A DNA stretch of 64,000 nt, taken from assembly GCA_030062745.1 (NCBI GenBank), contig CP099848.1, positions 9,073,501 to 9,137,500 on the forward strand, in the 5' to 3' direction. The position numbers and the translations under genes are program-made. Positions 46,385-57,304 of the stretch are shown here, one piece after another. Below the pieces are notes generated by a model, which searched no databases, was not told where the DNA came from, and was given only the letters and a program-made list of their open reading frames with translations. Source of the DNA: Capitulum mitella. Lineage: Eukaryota; Arthropoda; Thecostraca; Pollicipedomorpha; Pollicipedidae. The stretch's first letter is position 1. Every line of letters starts with the position of its first letter.

Positions 46385-49300
46385 CGACCTGGCATCACCA
46401 TTCCTCGGGCTGAAGGAGACGGTGAACAGCCCGCCGATTTGGAGATGGCCGGAGACAGACCAGATATGTCACACATGAGGGACCGCAGGCGCACCACCAA
46501 CAGGCCCCTGGGGCGAGGAGAGGAACGACCTCGGCCTCCGATCCTGCGGAAGGAGATTGGCGGATACCAATTGCTGCTGTGGCAGCATCACGATTACTGC
46601 TGCGTTACGAATGCCGCTGCGGCGTCACGACTGATGTCAGCCAGGGCAGCGCGGAAATGTCCGCCGCTGCAGTTTTCATTATGCAACTGTCTTTCATTGC
46701 TGGGTATTATTTTGTTTCGAGGCATGAGCCATGCCTGTACTGTGGTGTTCCACAACGCTAAAGTTCCCTTTTGTTTAGTTTGCTAATAATTTGGTATCTT
46801 TCACATTGGTTAGGATATGCATTAAGAACAGCAAAGTATGTTGGTCCTGGGATGGAGCTTGCAATTTTTCGGACTATGGATGGATACCTCTCTAGGGTCA
46901 CCACGGGGCACTAGCATAGAAGTAAGTCATACTAAATTCGTCTTTTCATTGAAATTATGTGGTACTTCTTGCGTGTCGATTTTCCGTGAAGAATTACCTG
47001 GAGGTCATCTTATGTTTATTTCCATTCGTTCTATATATTTGCTGGGACAGCTATTCTGCCGTGGGCTCTGACCTTGTTAGTTCATCAGATCAGATAAGCC
47101 AAACATTGCTGTTTGGCCAGACGTTTAGCCAAGGTGACTGTCTGTCTGTCTACCGTTCAGCGGCCCCGGCAGTTCTGGTAGTCTCCGACGGAGGCGCTCC
47201 TATCATTCCTGCAGTGTCGGGGCACCAGCAGCCTCACGCGGTGGCCGCCCGGTCCGCAGGGATGGTATTCAGCTGCTGCAGCCACCTGCGCCGGCTTCGG
47301 CCGGCCAGCCCCTGTCTCCCCTTCCCCCCCCCCTCCCCTCCACACTTCGCACCCTCCCCTTCCTATGGCATGGTGAGCGTTAAAGAAACAGAGGCGCGGC
47401 GGCGGCCGGCGCCCTCTGGCCGTGCAGCCCTCTGACGGCGGCTCTGGCGCGCCGTCCCGCCGGCCAGAGGAGGAGGAGGCGTGCCCCCGGGCGCCGGCGG
47501 CCTCCCCGGAGCCGCCGGCGCCCGGGGGCAGGCCTGAATGAATCTGGCCGGCGCTCGGCGCCGCTCGCGCCGCCGGCGGCGGGCGACGACGCCCTGACGG
47601 CCGCGGCCGCCGCCTGACTCGCGCTCGAGCGGCACTTCTTCGTTATTTTTGTATTGTTACCCGAGTATTTTTGTACGTGACGGATTGCTGCCGCACTGCG
47701 CCGGCGTTCTGAGGGCCCGCGCGCGGCGCTGAGGGGACCGAAGCCCAGGCAGCAGGTCACGGCCGAAACGTGATGACGGTTCATGGGATGGAAGCTATGA
47801 TGACGGGGTTTTCCGCGCACCTTGCCAGTACACTCGCGATATCATTCAGGACGTCGTTGTTCGCCGCAAATTGCTATTCCTAAGCTATAATTTTAAGCGT
47901 CGTTGTCGCAGGGTAGAATGTTATAGCGGTGCCGGGTGCTCTTTAGAAGCCAGATGGCAGTTTGCCGTTTTAGAGTAAGGCTAATTCTAATGGGGCGTCC
48001 GTCGTTCCCGGGGTCGATGACAAGGATCATTCCCAGACTCTGTGGGTCGGTGGGACTGGGTGACCGGGATGTCGGTGATCTGTCAGTATGTCTGGCTGCT
48101 GGCTGGGGACAGGTGCCGGCTGTACCGCCCAACGGCCCGACCGCCGTTAGCAACCCTCCATCTCCGGACATCGTCGGGACGTGCCGAATGATGTGCTGTG
48201 GTGGGCCTTTGTTGAAGTCAATCCAGTCGGATGATGCAAACGCCACGGAACCGGTTTCATGGGTTTGGCTGTGGCTGGTAGTTCTAAAGCGAATGATAGA
48301 CGTCGTATCTAAGTTACAGGTCGACAAGTGGTAGTGGTTGCAGCAGTCGTTGTTGTCGGCCTGCGCGGGGAGGTCGGCGTGCTCGAGACGCCAGGGAGTG
48401 TTTGGACACCACCTGCGGCCACCCAGGGTTCCACGTGCGACGTGCCGGTGTTCGCGGTTGCTCGACGGTCGGCTGGACTTCCACGGGCCGGTGGTGGCGG
48501 CCGACTGCTTCCAACGGTGGCTGGTCGCTGCCACAGGGGTCGGACGGGCGCTCGCCGACGCCGCCGCCGGACTGGAGTGTTCGTTGACGCACGACAGACA
48601 CGTGACTGAGCCGAGCCGGACGGCCGGACGCATCGTCGGCCATATTTTTCGTCCGGCGGCTGTGTTTTCTCGCGAGAATGAAGTGTGCTGTATCACAGAT
48701 GCAATAGCGCTCAGTTCAGTGAAGTCGCACTACACGAACTGAAATAATCCCGATGTGTTCCGTGTCAGATTAGCCTTCTGATGTTTTTTTTTGCTATTCA
48801 ATAAAGGTGTGCTCCGTCTCTGGCGTATTAGTAAGGCAAGCAGAACCGTTGCCTGCATGGCTGACTTGACGTTGAGGCTCGGTGGCGTTGTTGTGCACTT
48901 ACGACTGATCATAGCCAGAAGCGCGGGCTGTCTTTCTGTGCTCTTGAACGTCTACCAAGGAGAAACATCGACACCATTCGGCACAGAAATGCGGAGCAAG
49001 CTAGGGGAGAGGCAACTGGTAGATTCTGAGGCGTTTTATCCTATGAAGTGCCAGAAGCAAAGTTTCGAAAGTTGCACAAAGTGAGAGGACAGCTGTCCTC
49101 TTCCTCCAGTTCCCATATTCCATGCCCGTGGCCTGCACATTAAAATTTTGTGACGTTAACCTCTCGTCTTGCGCTAAGGTCAGTTGTCCATTCCAGCTGT
49201 CGCCTTTCTTAATCGCCTCATGCTGACCAATTGGGCCGTTATCCCGGGGCCAGGCTGCATACGTTGCTTTAGTATCAGGAAGACAAGCAAAATTGTGCAT

Positions 49301-50674
49301 TAAACCAGTTCATAGTTGTGCGGTGTACAAAAACAAATGGTTCTGTTAAACTGGCCCATAAGTGATGTCATCCATCATGATTGAGCTTGAAACGAATGTT
49401 CAGGTTTGGCATTTAATGTAAATGGATAGCATGGGTATAGAATGGCACTCCTGACTACCCATTCAAGGGTAAGGGAAAAAATTCAAAATGAAAAAATGCC
49501 CGGAGTGCAAAGGCGAGTCGCTACATTGCTCCAGCTTGTACGCGTCTTGAGTATACACAAAGGGAGAAGAATCAAGAACGATAAACACAAGATATGACTA
49601 CTGGTCAGTAGAAACTGTTCAAAGTTTCTAAAAACAGCTGGTGCCCATCCGGCTGATTCGGATGATGGAAGCGTCATCTGGACCCACACAGAAACCAAGA
49701 CCCTCTTGATCCTATTTCCCTCAGACTACCGTCCCACCAGGAACAGTCAGGGCATTAAACACGTGACAGCCGAACTGGCCCCAGGCAGCAGTCCACCGCC
49801 GCGTCCTGTCAGGAAACCCTTCCCGGCTCTACCAGCAGTCCTTGGCATTTCATCGCTCGGACGAGAGGTTCCCTGCGCTCGAGCGAAATATGCTTTTTAG
49901 GAGGCTAGTTTTGGTACTCTGACGTCCGTTCTAATATGGGGAAAAACTCGACTCGGACGTCTATACGGAGCGATTAGTACCCCCATCGTCCTTTAGGGAG
50001 CAATATCTGCCAGAGCGTACAGCTTGCAGCAGTCCAAGTCTGAGGCCAGCTTTGCGCCCTTCCCCATCCCTTAAAAAAAGGGCTTGACTGATCTAGTCCC
50101 CACCCTTAGGGCGGGGCTCTTGCTGGCTTCGGGGTACAAACGGTTTCAAAGAAGGAAAAGAGGAATATTTGTAGCTCTGTGTGACCATTCCTATGCAGGG
50201 TCGGTAGACCACTTGGGAGGTTTTTGGCTCCCACATAGGTGAGTAATTTCCTGCGTGCTCGTGCGTACCGTTGTCAGCGTATCAAAATGCATTTGATGTC
50301 GTATCGTTTGCTGCACGGGTAGCAAAATGTAGGATGTAGCTGTTGAATCGTGGATGAATGCGTCAAACGGATGTTTCCGATGTGGAATTGTAGGAGGATC
50401 ACCTCACTTTGTCGTGTATGTTGGTTAGAGCTCACACATGGTGCAAATGTGGTCTCCGTGAGGTGCATGCGGGAAGCGAGGGTAAGTGTCCCAGGGTCTT
50501 TGTAAAAAAATTCCCCGAACAAAGAAATCCGTTTGGCTCAAGCGTGGATCCAGACCATGTGCTAACGGGGAATGATTAAATCTCCACCGGCGTAACCCAA
50601 CCTACCTTCCAAATATTGGTTTCTACGTGGATTCCGGCCATTTGATTTCACCATTTTCACAGATTTATGTCTTT
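46385..50674. other. 3' flank of the transporter gene and intergenic DNA
   Basis: The 3' untranslated region begins here. The first AATAAA I noticed lies far downstream at 48800-48805, so the transcript end is not fixed. A very GC-rich block at 47160-47640 and another at 48320-48660 carry long open frames on several strands without recognised domains; they may be CpG islands or an unrecognised transcript. The remainder shows nothing specific. Confidence 0.4.
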
Positions 50675-51246
50675 CAAAAACCATCTTCAAAACAAACAAA
50701 CCAAAAATGACGCCTTTCCGTCCGAAAATAGGGCCAAAAGAGGTGTCGCTCCCCCCCCAACGACAGAAGTGGCCATGACCTCAATGCCACCCCCCGGATC
50801 CACCAGTGGTTCGCCCCTCGCAACCCTACCGCCACACAGCTGACGGAGCTCACGGTACCCCTCCCCCTCCCCTCCGGCTGGCTGGTATCGATCCCGGCGC
50901 GGACGAGCGCGCCACGATCGTCGCCTCTGCCGAACACCGCCCGGCTGCCGCGCCACACCGCACCGGCCAAACACAAAACCGGACCGCCAGCAGTGCGTCC
51001 GACGTGTGACACCTGGCCGTTTTGTCGGCCACAGCGGCCAAACGCAGACGGCAGCCCTCCATCGTTGTGAACCGGCGGCCGGCTGTCGGCGCATGCGCGG
51101 TGGCTGCCGCCGCTTCCGACCAGGCTCCGCCGCGGCGGGGCGGAATGCCCGCCGCTGTCGGTGCAGGTGTTTCTGATGGTCTCCAAATGGGCCCCAGGCG
51201 GCGAGTGGGTGGCCGGAGGTGGTCCAGCGGGGGGCCAACCGCAGTG
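50675..51246 (+). promoter_or_regulatory. GC-rich block, putative promoter and 5' leader of the Ly6 gene
   Basis: CpG-dense sequence directly upstream of the signal-peptide exon. Two further in-frame ATGs (51145 and 51187) precede the chosen start. Role inferred from position and composition. Confidence 0.4.
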
Positions 51247-51301
51247 ATGCCGAGTCCGCTGCTTACCGGTGCCGCAGTGCTCTTCGTCTGCGCCGCTTCA
51301 G
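51247..51301 (+). CDS. Ly6 gene exon 1 (signal peptide)
   Basis: Codes MPSPLLTGAAVLFVCAAS plus one base; donor gtacgt. The split codon completes as Ala in exon 2. Confidence 0.75.
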
Positions 51302-54300
51302 GTACGTTGTGCGACGTACGCGCGATTTGTGATTCGATTTGAGCCAAGCACGCCGACCGGATGAAAACAATCCATCTTCATTGCTTTTGACGGCACCGCT
51401 GATATTTCTGCCGGTATTTCTGCCGGTGGTCTGATACTTACACATTGCTAAATTGTGCTAGGTATAACCCAACGTTATAAGCATCCGCACACGATACTAA
51501 AACAGCATCGCAATAAGCTTCGCAGAGGCAAATAGCCAATGCAATCACGTCCTCACGATGGCAACGCACTTTCTAGATAAAGATAAAGATAAAGATAAAG
51601 ATAAAGATAAAGCGCAATACAGCTGGCTTCAAAAGGGACATCCCTCGCTCTTGGTGCTGTTATTGATTAATGTCTGTCGCGGAGCAACGCTCAGTGGCCA
51701 GGGGAGCGGGAACTCCTCCGCAGTTGGGGGGGGGGAGCCGAAGAAACATTTTGGGTCAGTTCTTCCCGGTCAACACCCGTATGTCAATGTTACGCCCAGG
51801 GTCAATGTTACATTTCAAAAAAGTCGGGAGTCTCTGTCCCCCTTACCCCCCACACCCACCCCGCTTCCTGCGCCCTTGTCCGTGGCGTAGCCGAAACTTC
51901 AGCAGACCGTCTGCCATCGGGTGCGCAGGCAGCGGTGACCGCCTGGCCAATCTCACGCCTGACCCCGGCCCGTCAGAAATAACGGCTGCTGCAGGAATGA
52001 AATTACGTAGAAGCAATTCCATTCTTGGCTGATGTCACGATGACGTCAAAAGTTTGTAGGGTGTTGAACCGCAGCATGGTAAGACATTTGCATCTTGATT
52101 GAATGGCTGAATGTTTCAACCTGCTTGTTTTTTCCACGAATGAGCCGTGTGAAGACAAATCACACACATGACCAATGTGGCAGCATTTTGCCAGAAAACG
52201 TTGTAGAGTCAGCGACCAATGGCATAAGACGATGGACGACGGAGCATTATAGAATCAGAGAGCAGTCCGCAGATGCTTCTTTTGAACGGAAGCCGAATTC
52301 CGTCTCCTGCTGGAATTTTTTCACACAGCTCGTCTAAACCTTCTTTGTACGCTGCCCGAGGCTGAGATCAGACGTTTCTGACAACAGAGGACTGTTCTGA
52401 CACATTTCCTCGTGGGCAGCGGCTGCTGTCGAGGTCAGTGACCTCCAGAAGACCACGGGAGAGCCGCTCAACTGTTACTCGTGCCACTCGCAGAACTCGG
52501 GTGAAATATGCAAGAACGGCTCCCTGATCCAGAATCGCACCGAGTTCCAGACCCAGTGCAGCTCCAAACAAACATTCTGCATGGTGAGAGACCACTGACC
52601 CCATGGGTGGAGAATGCGATGGGAGGGATGTGGCTTCCGCCACACCAGCTTTAGAAGTTGTTGTAGTATACCACTCCAACTTTTAACACGTGTGATGCGG
52701 AACCATCCAAACCCCAAATTTTATGTTTTCGCAAAATTATGAAATACGAAATTAATAATGGATTATGCAGCAGAAACACGCATATTATGAAACAATGTCA
52801 GCATAGAGCGTCCCAGTCCAGTGCCTTTCAGGGTGTTTCTGTCCCAAAAGCCTAATGAGTGCCCAAAATAGCTAGACACCTCTTAAGTTAGCTTTGACTA
52901 GGAATGGGAACTAGGCACCTTCGTATCACGTCTCAACTAAAAACAATGGTGTAAATGTATAAAGTGGCTGAAAACAATCTACCTAAGTCAGCTGCCAACT
53001 AAATGTGAATTCATGTAATACCCACATACTAAATACCATGTTACTTTTCAGCAAATAATAAAGAAAATCTTTCTTATTCCCAACAAAATATTTTCAACAA
53101 GGGAGCTGGCTTACAATGCGCAACATATTTATACAAGCCTCACTGGGCGTTCCTTGCATCGGCGGGAAATTTGCCGAAATGTGATCTTTTCAATAACTGG
53201 TATTAAGAACAGCGATCTCCACACCTGGACATCGCGCAATATGTGGAGGGTGTGCAGCTTGTGCCATTTAGTTGGATGCACCCGTCAGTGCTAGTTTTCA
53301 CAGTGCTGCATTGTAAACCTTAACCCACTCCCGACTAGGGGGGGACAGTTGACCGCTCCCCCCGAGGGCTTTCTGCAATTGCGAGAGAACGAACGATCAA
53401 AGAGCCACGAAACTATGTGTACCTTTTGCTTCATCATTTTTACACCTTGTGTCAAGGTTTTAATCTCAGGTCAGGTCAGGTGCTTGACCTTGGTCAGGTC
53501 AAACAGACCTATGTCCAAATAAGTTTAGCGCCCTGTAACTTTTTCGCAAAACAAGATATCTCAATAATACTTTCAGGGATTAGTGATCCTGATAGATACA
53601 ACAAATCTGTCATCTCAGGTTTCATTGGATTTTCCGGGTCATTGGCCTAAGGTCAAGCCCATTTTAAAGACACGCCGTCGTTTTTTTCGGAAATTGACGG
53701 AACATTTCATAACATTTTTAGTGCGGAGTGAAACAGACATCTAGCTGCCGTCATTGGGCAAAGTATCAATGACTTCCATCCATTGACCCGAGGTCAGATC
53801 ACGCATAACTGTAGTGACCCAAAATGTACCACCGTCGATGAATTACTCAGAATGGGTAGAAAATGGCAAAACTAGCTTGCACAGACGTGAGTAATACCAG
53901 GAACCTCAAAAAGTTTCAGAAAATTGCATATTTTGGGAATAAACAGGCTCTCGCGAATAAAGCTCTGTCAATTGTGTAGACTGATAACTAATAAATTCTC
54001 CAAAATTTAAGTATGAAAAACCATAGCAAAACCCACTAAGATCAATGAAATTGACATGGATAGGCTTTTTTCGCGAAAATAAAGGAACGCTAGAATTAGT
54101 TCCCGTTAATTTCTTACTGCGTACGGCTGCGGCGCACGCCGACAGCCGGCGCGAAAATTGCCGTGTCTTTAACTCAACGTTCCGGCGTATATATTGAACA
54201 AATCCGAGAAATTAGATGTGTATCGGCATTTGCGGACCTTTACTTGTGCGCTGGTGCCTTTATTTATGTGTTGTTAGCCACAGCCCTTGAGATTCAGGCC

Positions 54301-55153
54301 GTTTCTCGGTCTCATGCAGTCGGCTATGAGAAAACATATATAGGGCGTACATTGCTTACATATTATCTAAAACTAAAAATGAGACCTGTTTCGAGCTCTA
54401 CTCGTCACAGGCTTTCCAACGGTATGTTTATTTTTACTGTGCGACCAACCGTTCGTGAGTTAGAGGGGGGCGGCCAAATGCCCCCCCCCCCATTCGGGCA
54501 TGATCGTAACGGACCGACGGTCGTGCGCGGGTTAAACCTGTAACTGGTAAAAAACATTAGTCTTTTCTGAGTCACTTCCATCAAAATCGAGAATGAATTG
54601 GTTGAAATCCAGTCATAAAATAATGGGGAGTTGAAAACTGAGTATGTGGGACTGACCGGACTAGCCTTTGCCACACCAACTTTCAGAGCAATTTTACACT
54701 TTATGACTGCCGCTCTGTCAAAAGTCAAACCCCACACTCAAGAGGACCAGGACGTGTGCTTTGTTTCCACTGTATTCACGGCCTCTCGTTATCCGAAGGC
54801 CTCCACAACTGCCTTGTTCTGACGCCGCCCTGAGAAAACACCATCGGTCGCCGTTCGGATGCCTCCCGGATAACCGAACTCATCACACGTAATCCCGGCA
54901 GGTGCGAGTCTACAAAACGTCCAGCACCGTCAACGTGTCGGCTTCGTTCGTCAGCGTCTGGTCCGTAGAGCGCGCATGCGCAGAAGATTGCGACCCAGCG
55001 TGTCTGACCATTGGCGAGCGCACCAAGATCATATCGTGTGTGACGTGCTGTACCGAGGACCTGTGCAACTATGCAGATGGTGCTGCCACCAAGCGGTGCT
55101 TTACGCAACTTCTGTTATGGGTAGCGCTGGCGGCGGCAGTAGCGCTGCGATAG
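51247..55153 (+). CDS. Ly6/uPAR-domain protein, probably GPI-anchored (3 exons)
   Basis: Join 51247-51301, 52420-52583, 54902-55153: 471 bases, 156 residues, all splice sites GT-AG and in phase. Residues 1-18 (MPSPLLTGAAVLFVCAAS) form a signal peptide, which is why this ATG is preferred over two upstream in-frame ones. The domain starts at N36-CYSC and has 12 cysteines at 37, 40, 49, 65, 72, 99, 103, 107, 119, 122, 123 and 128, ending in the Ly6 signature CCTEDLCN. WSVERAC (93-99) is a common arthropod variant of the central strand. N-glycosylation sequons are at Asn51, Asn57 and Asn84. The end (LLLWVALAAAVAL) is hydrophobic and suggests a GPI signal cleaved after about Asn129-Gly133. Such proteins act at cell surfaces in junctions, channel modulation or signalling; which role applies here cannot be read from the sequence. 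Confidence 0.85.
51302..52419 (+). other. Ly6 gene intron 1
   Basis: 1.1 kb. Holds a GATAAA array at 51573-51612 and a G-run/C-run bounded stretch at about 51700-51890 that may be another small DNA element. Confidence 0.7.
51573..51612. repeat. (GATAAA)n hexanucleotide array
   Basis: Six to seven perfect GATAAA units. Confidence 0.95.
52420..52583 (+). CDS. Ly6 gene exon 2
   Basis: Codes residues 20-73: a short linker, then NCYSCHS, two sequons (Asn51, Asn57) and QCSSKQTFCM. Acceptor gtgggcag, donor gtgaga, phase 0. Confidence 0.88.
52584..54901 (+). other. Ly6 gene intron 2
   Basis: 2.3 kb, more than half of it the TTAA-B element at 53324-54531. The rest shows no feature. Confidence 0.8.
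53324..54531 (+). mobile_element. TTAA-B element, copy in the Ly6 intron
   Basis: 1208 bases between TTAA at 53320-53323 and TTAA at 54532-54535. Ends CCCACTCCCGAC and, on the other strand, CCCGCGCACGACCG. It aligns throughout with 58651-59864. Near the ends are a G-run with nearby C-run and a GTGAGTTAGAGGGGGG block also found in TTAA-C. No transposase is encoded. The TTAA site and CCC...GGG ends suggest a piggyBac-type non-autonomous element. Confidence 0.8.
54902..55153 (+). CDS. Ly6 gene exon 3 (C-terminus, stop)
   Basis: Codes residues 74-156: VRVYKTSSTVNVS, WSVERACAEDCDPAC, ERTKIISCVTCCTEDLCN, and the hydrophobic tail, ending TAG at 55151-55153. Acceptor aatcccggcag. Confidence 0.9.
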   Translation: MRVYKTSSTVNVSASFVSVWSVERACAEDCDPACLTIGERTKIISCVTCCTEDLCNYADGAATKRCFTQLLLWVALAAAVALR

Positions 55154-56163
55154 AGTGGAATGGATGTTCGGTAATCCGGTGAACAGTAAAGTACAATAGC
55201 AACGCGATGCCCACAGTTCGTGAATGGGCCCTCGGCAGATGGTGACTTGCGCATTGGACGCTCGTGGCTCGCTTTCTATGAACGTGTTTCTTGCTGATGA
55301 TTGGCTGTAACGTGTGTGCCAATGTTGCTGGGTGTGGCAGTTGGTGCGATGATTATTTGAGCGGACTTCTGCCATAACGTGTTCTCACTTCTTTGTAACG
55401 TCTGGTCTTCTTGTGCATTATCAAAAATGGGCCTAAGCTTTCGGCATTTCCCTATATTTTCCATTTAGGTGTGTCTATGGTGGCCAGGACTTCTTACCAT
55501 GCAGCAGAAGTGTTTCATTAACCCAAAGAATGATCTTCAGGACTTGGCAGACTGATATTCAGCAGGCCTGGCAACAGCAGACTGACGTCCCACCTCTGCG
55601 TGTCTGGGGCCACTCATCTTTGTGGCGTAAAGGGTTCGCCGCCATGGGAGATGAAATACCGACTCCTGGCTGACTCGGGCTGGCTGTATTTTAGGCCCAC
55701 ATGTTTTTCCACATGCTTGCTTCTATTTCCCGAAAATGCGCGAGTGTTTGGTTCGGAACAGATGGAGCAAGAGGATTTTGCTTTCCTGCGGGAAGGGTCG
55801 TCTTCGTCGATTTTCTTTCCTGTGGTGGACTGTTTACTTCACCTTCAATACAGTTTCATGTGCTGTTAGTGCGAGTCAATGGAGACGCGTACTGCGTTCT
55901 CTGATGTTTCCCTAATGCTAATGTTCATAATGAAGCCGATTTGGGTTATATTACATATCAGCACCGCTTTCGCGACAAATGTTGCTCATATAAGACGAAG
56001 ACTCCGCGTACCGCCGGTTGTTATTGGACGATTGACTGTGACGTCAGCAGGCATTCATCAGCTGATCTGTTGTGTCATTGTCGGTAACTAGATATAGAGG
56101 TGGTGTATTACAGATGGAAAGTGAATGTTGTTTGTTATGAAAATACTGTTTTCCGCGATAATG
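55154..56163. other. 3' flank of the Ly6 gene, nothing further recognised
   Basis: Mixed-composition sequence without exons or clear repeats. No canonical polyadenylation signal was noticed close to the stop. Confidence 0.5.
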
Positions 56164-56815
56164 GTATGTCCAATACGGGACAAACGTTAAAAACAGGGGG
56201 TTTTGGGTGGGGTTAATTTTCTATATCGCAACAGGGGGCTTTAGGGAGTTTTTTCGTACCCGACCAGTGACTGCTAACGGTGTTATCGGTGGCTAGGCGG
56301 TGGCCGTGCTATGTGTGAATGTTGTGTTCGACGATATTGGTATGTCCAATACGGGATAAACGCTGGGAACGGGGGGTTTGGGTGGGGTTAATTTTGTATA
56401 TTGGGACAGGGGCTTTTCCGGACCGGCGATTGGTACCGGTGTTATCAGTAGCCGGGCGGTGGCCGTACAATATGTGAATGCTGTGGTCGGCGATATTGGT
56501 ATGTCCAATACGGGATAAACGCTGGGAACAGGGGATTTGGGTGGGGTTAATTTTCTACATCGGAACAGGAGCTTTTCCGGACCGGTGATTACTACCGATG
56601 TTATCGGTGGCCGGGCGGCGGCCATGCTATATGTGAATGCAGTATTCTGCGATAATGGTATGCACAACAGGAGATAAACTCTGGGAACAGGGGGGTTTGG
56701 GTGGGGCTTATTTTCTACATCGGAACAGGAAGCTTCAGGGGGCTTTTCTATACCGGGCCGGTAATTGCTACCAGTGCTATCGGTGGCCTGGCGGTGGCCG
56801 TAAAACTATAGGAAT
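56164..56815. repeat. 159 bp minisatellite, four copies
   Basis: GTATGTCCAATACGGGA or a variant recurs at 56164, 56340, 56499 and 56658, a period of 159 (176 for the first step). Within each unit GGGTTTGGGTGGGGTTAATTT and TATCGGTGGCCGGGCGG blocks follow in order. Because 159 is a multiple of three, a minus-strand frame stays open for about 125 codons with a 53-residue repeat; there is no other sign of a gene. Confidence 0.9.
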
Positions 56816-56915
56816 TGTAGACTGGTTTTCCACATTAAACCAGCGGGATGGGTGAGCTAGGATATTCCGCCACCTTCCATTAACTGGGATTAACACTGTT
56901 TATGGGGCGTAAGGC

Positions 56916-56950
56916 TATCTTATACCGCGGCCGAAGCGCGGTATAAGATA
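56916..56950. repeat. Perfect hairpin, 14 bp arms and 7-base loop
   Basis: TATCTTATACCGCG (56916-56929) and its exact reverse complement CGCGGTATAAGATA (56937-56950) surround GCCGAAG. Confidence 0.88.
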
Positions 56951-56997
56951 CTAGAGGCCACAGGCCGATGAAGGGTGCGATTGGTCTTGGCTCTTTC

Positions 56998-57304
56998 CAA
57001 CACTTAAGGTAGATTAGGTTAGGTTGGTAAGATTAGATTAGGTTAGGTTAGGTTTTGTTAGGTTAGGTTGGTAAGGTTAGGTTAGGTTAGGTTAGGTTAG
57101 GTTAGGTTAGGTTTTGTTAAGTTAGGTTGGTATGATTAGGTTGGTAAGGTTAGGTTAGGTTAGGTTAGGTTAGTTTAGGTTGGTAAGGTTAGGTTAGGTT
57201 AGGTTGGGTTTTGTTAGGTTAGCTTGGTAAGGTTAGGTTAGGTTAGGTTAGGTTAAGTTAGGTTAGGTCTGTAAGGTTAGGTTAGGTTAAGTGAGGTTAG
57301 GTTG
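56998..57304 (+). repeat. (TTAGG)n interstitial telomere-like array
   Basis: About 300 bases made mostly of TTAGG units on the + strand, broken by recurring variants TTGGTAAGG and TTTTGTTAGG. TTAGG is the ancestral arthropod telomere repeat. Variant spacing suggests a higher-order unit of roughly 60-90 bases. AT-rich sequence follows. Confidence 0.9.

Noticed and set aside
47893-48696. 267-codon open frame on the minus strand, the longest in the window
   Set aside because: Composition-driven frame in a GC-rich block with no recognised domain, splice context or family resemblance; overlapping frames on the other strand are nearly as long.
56293-56667. Repeat protein with 53-residue units
   Set aside because: Produced by a 159 bp minisatellite whose period is a multiple of three; no start context or supporting features.
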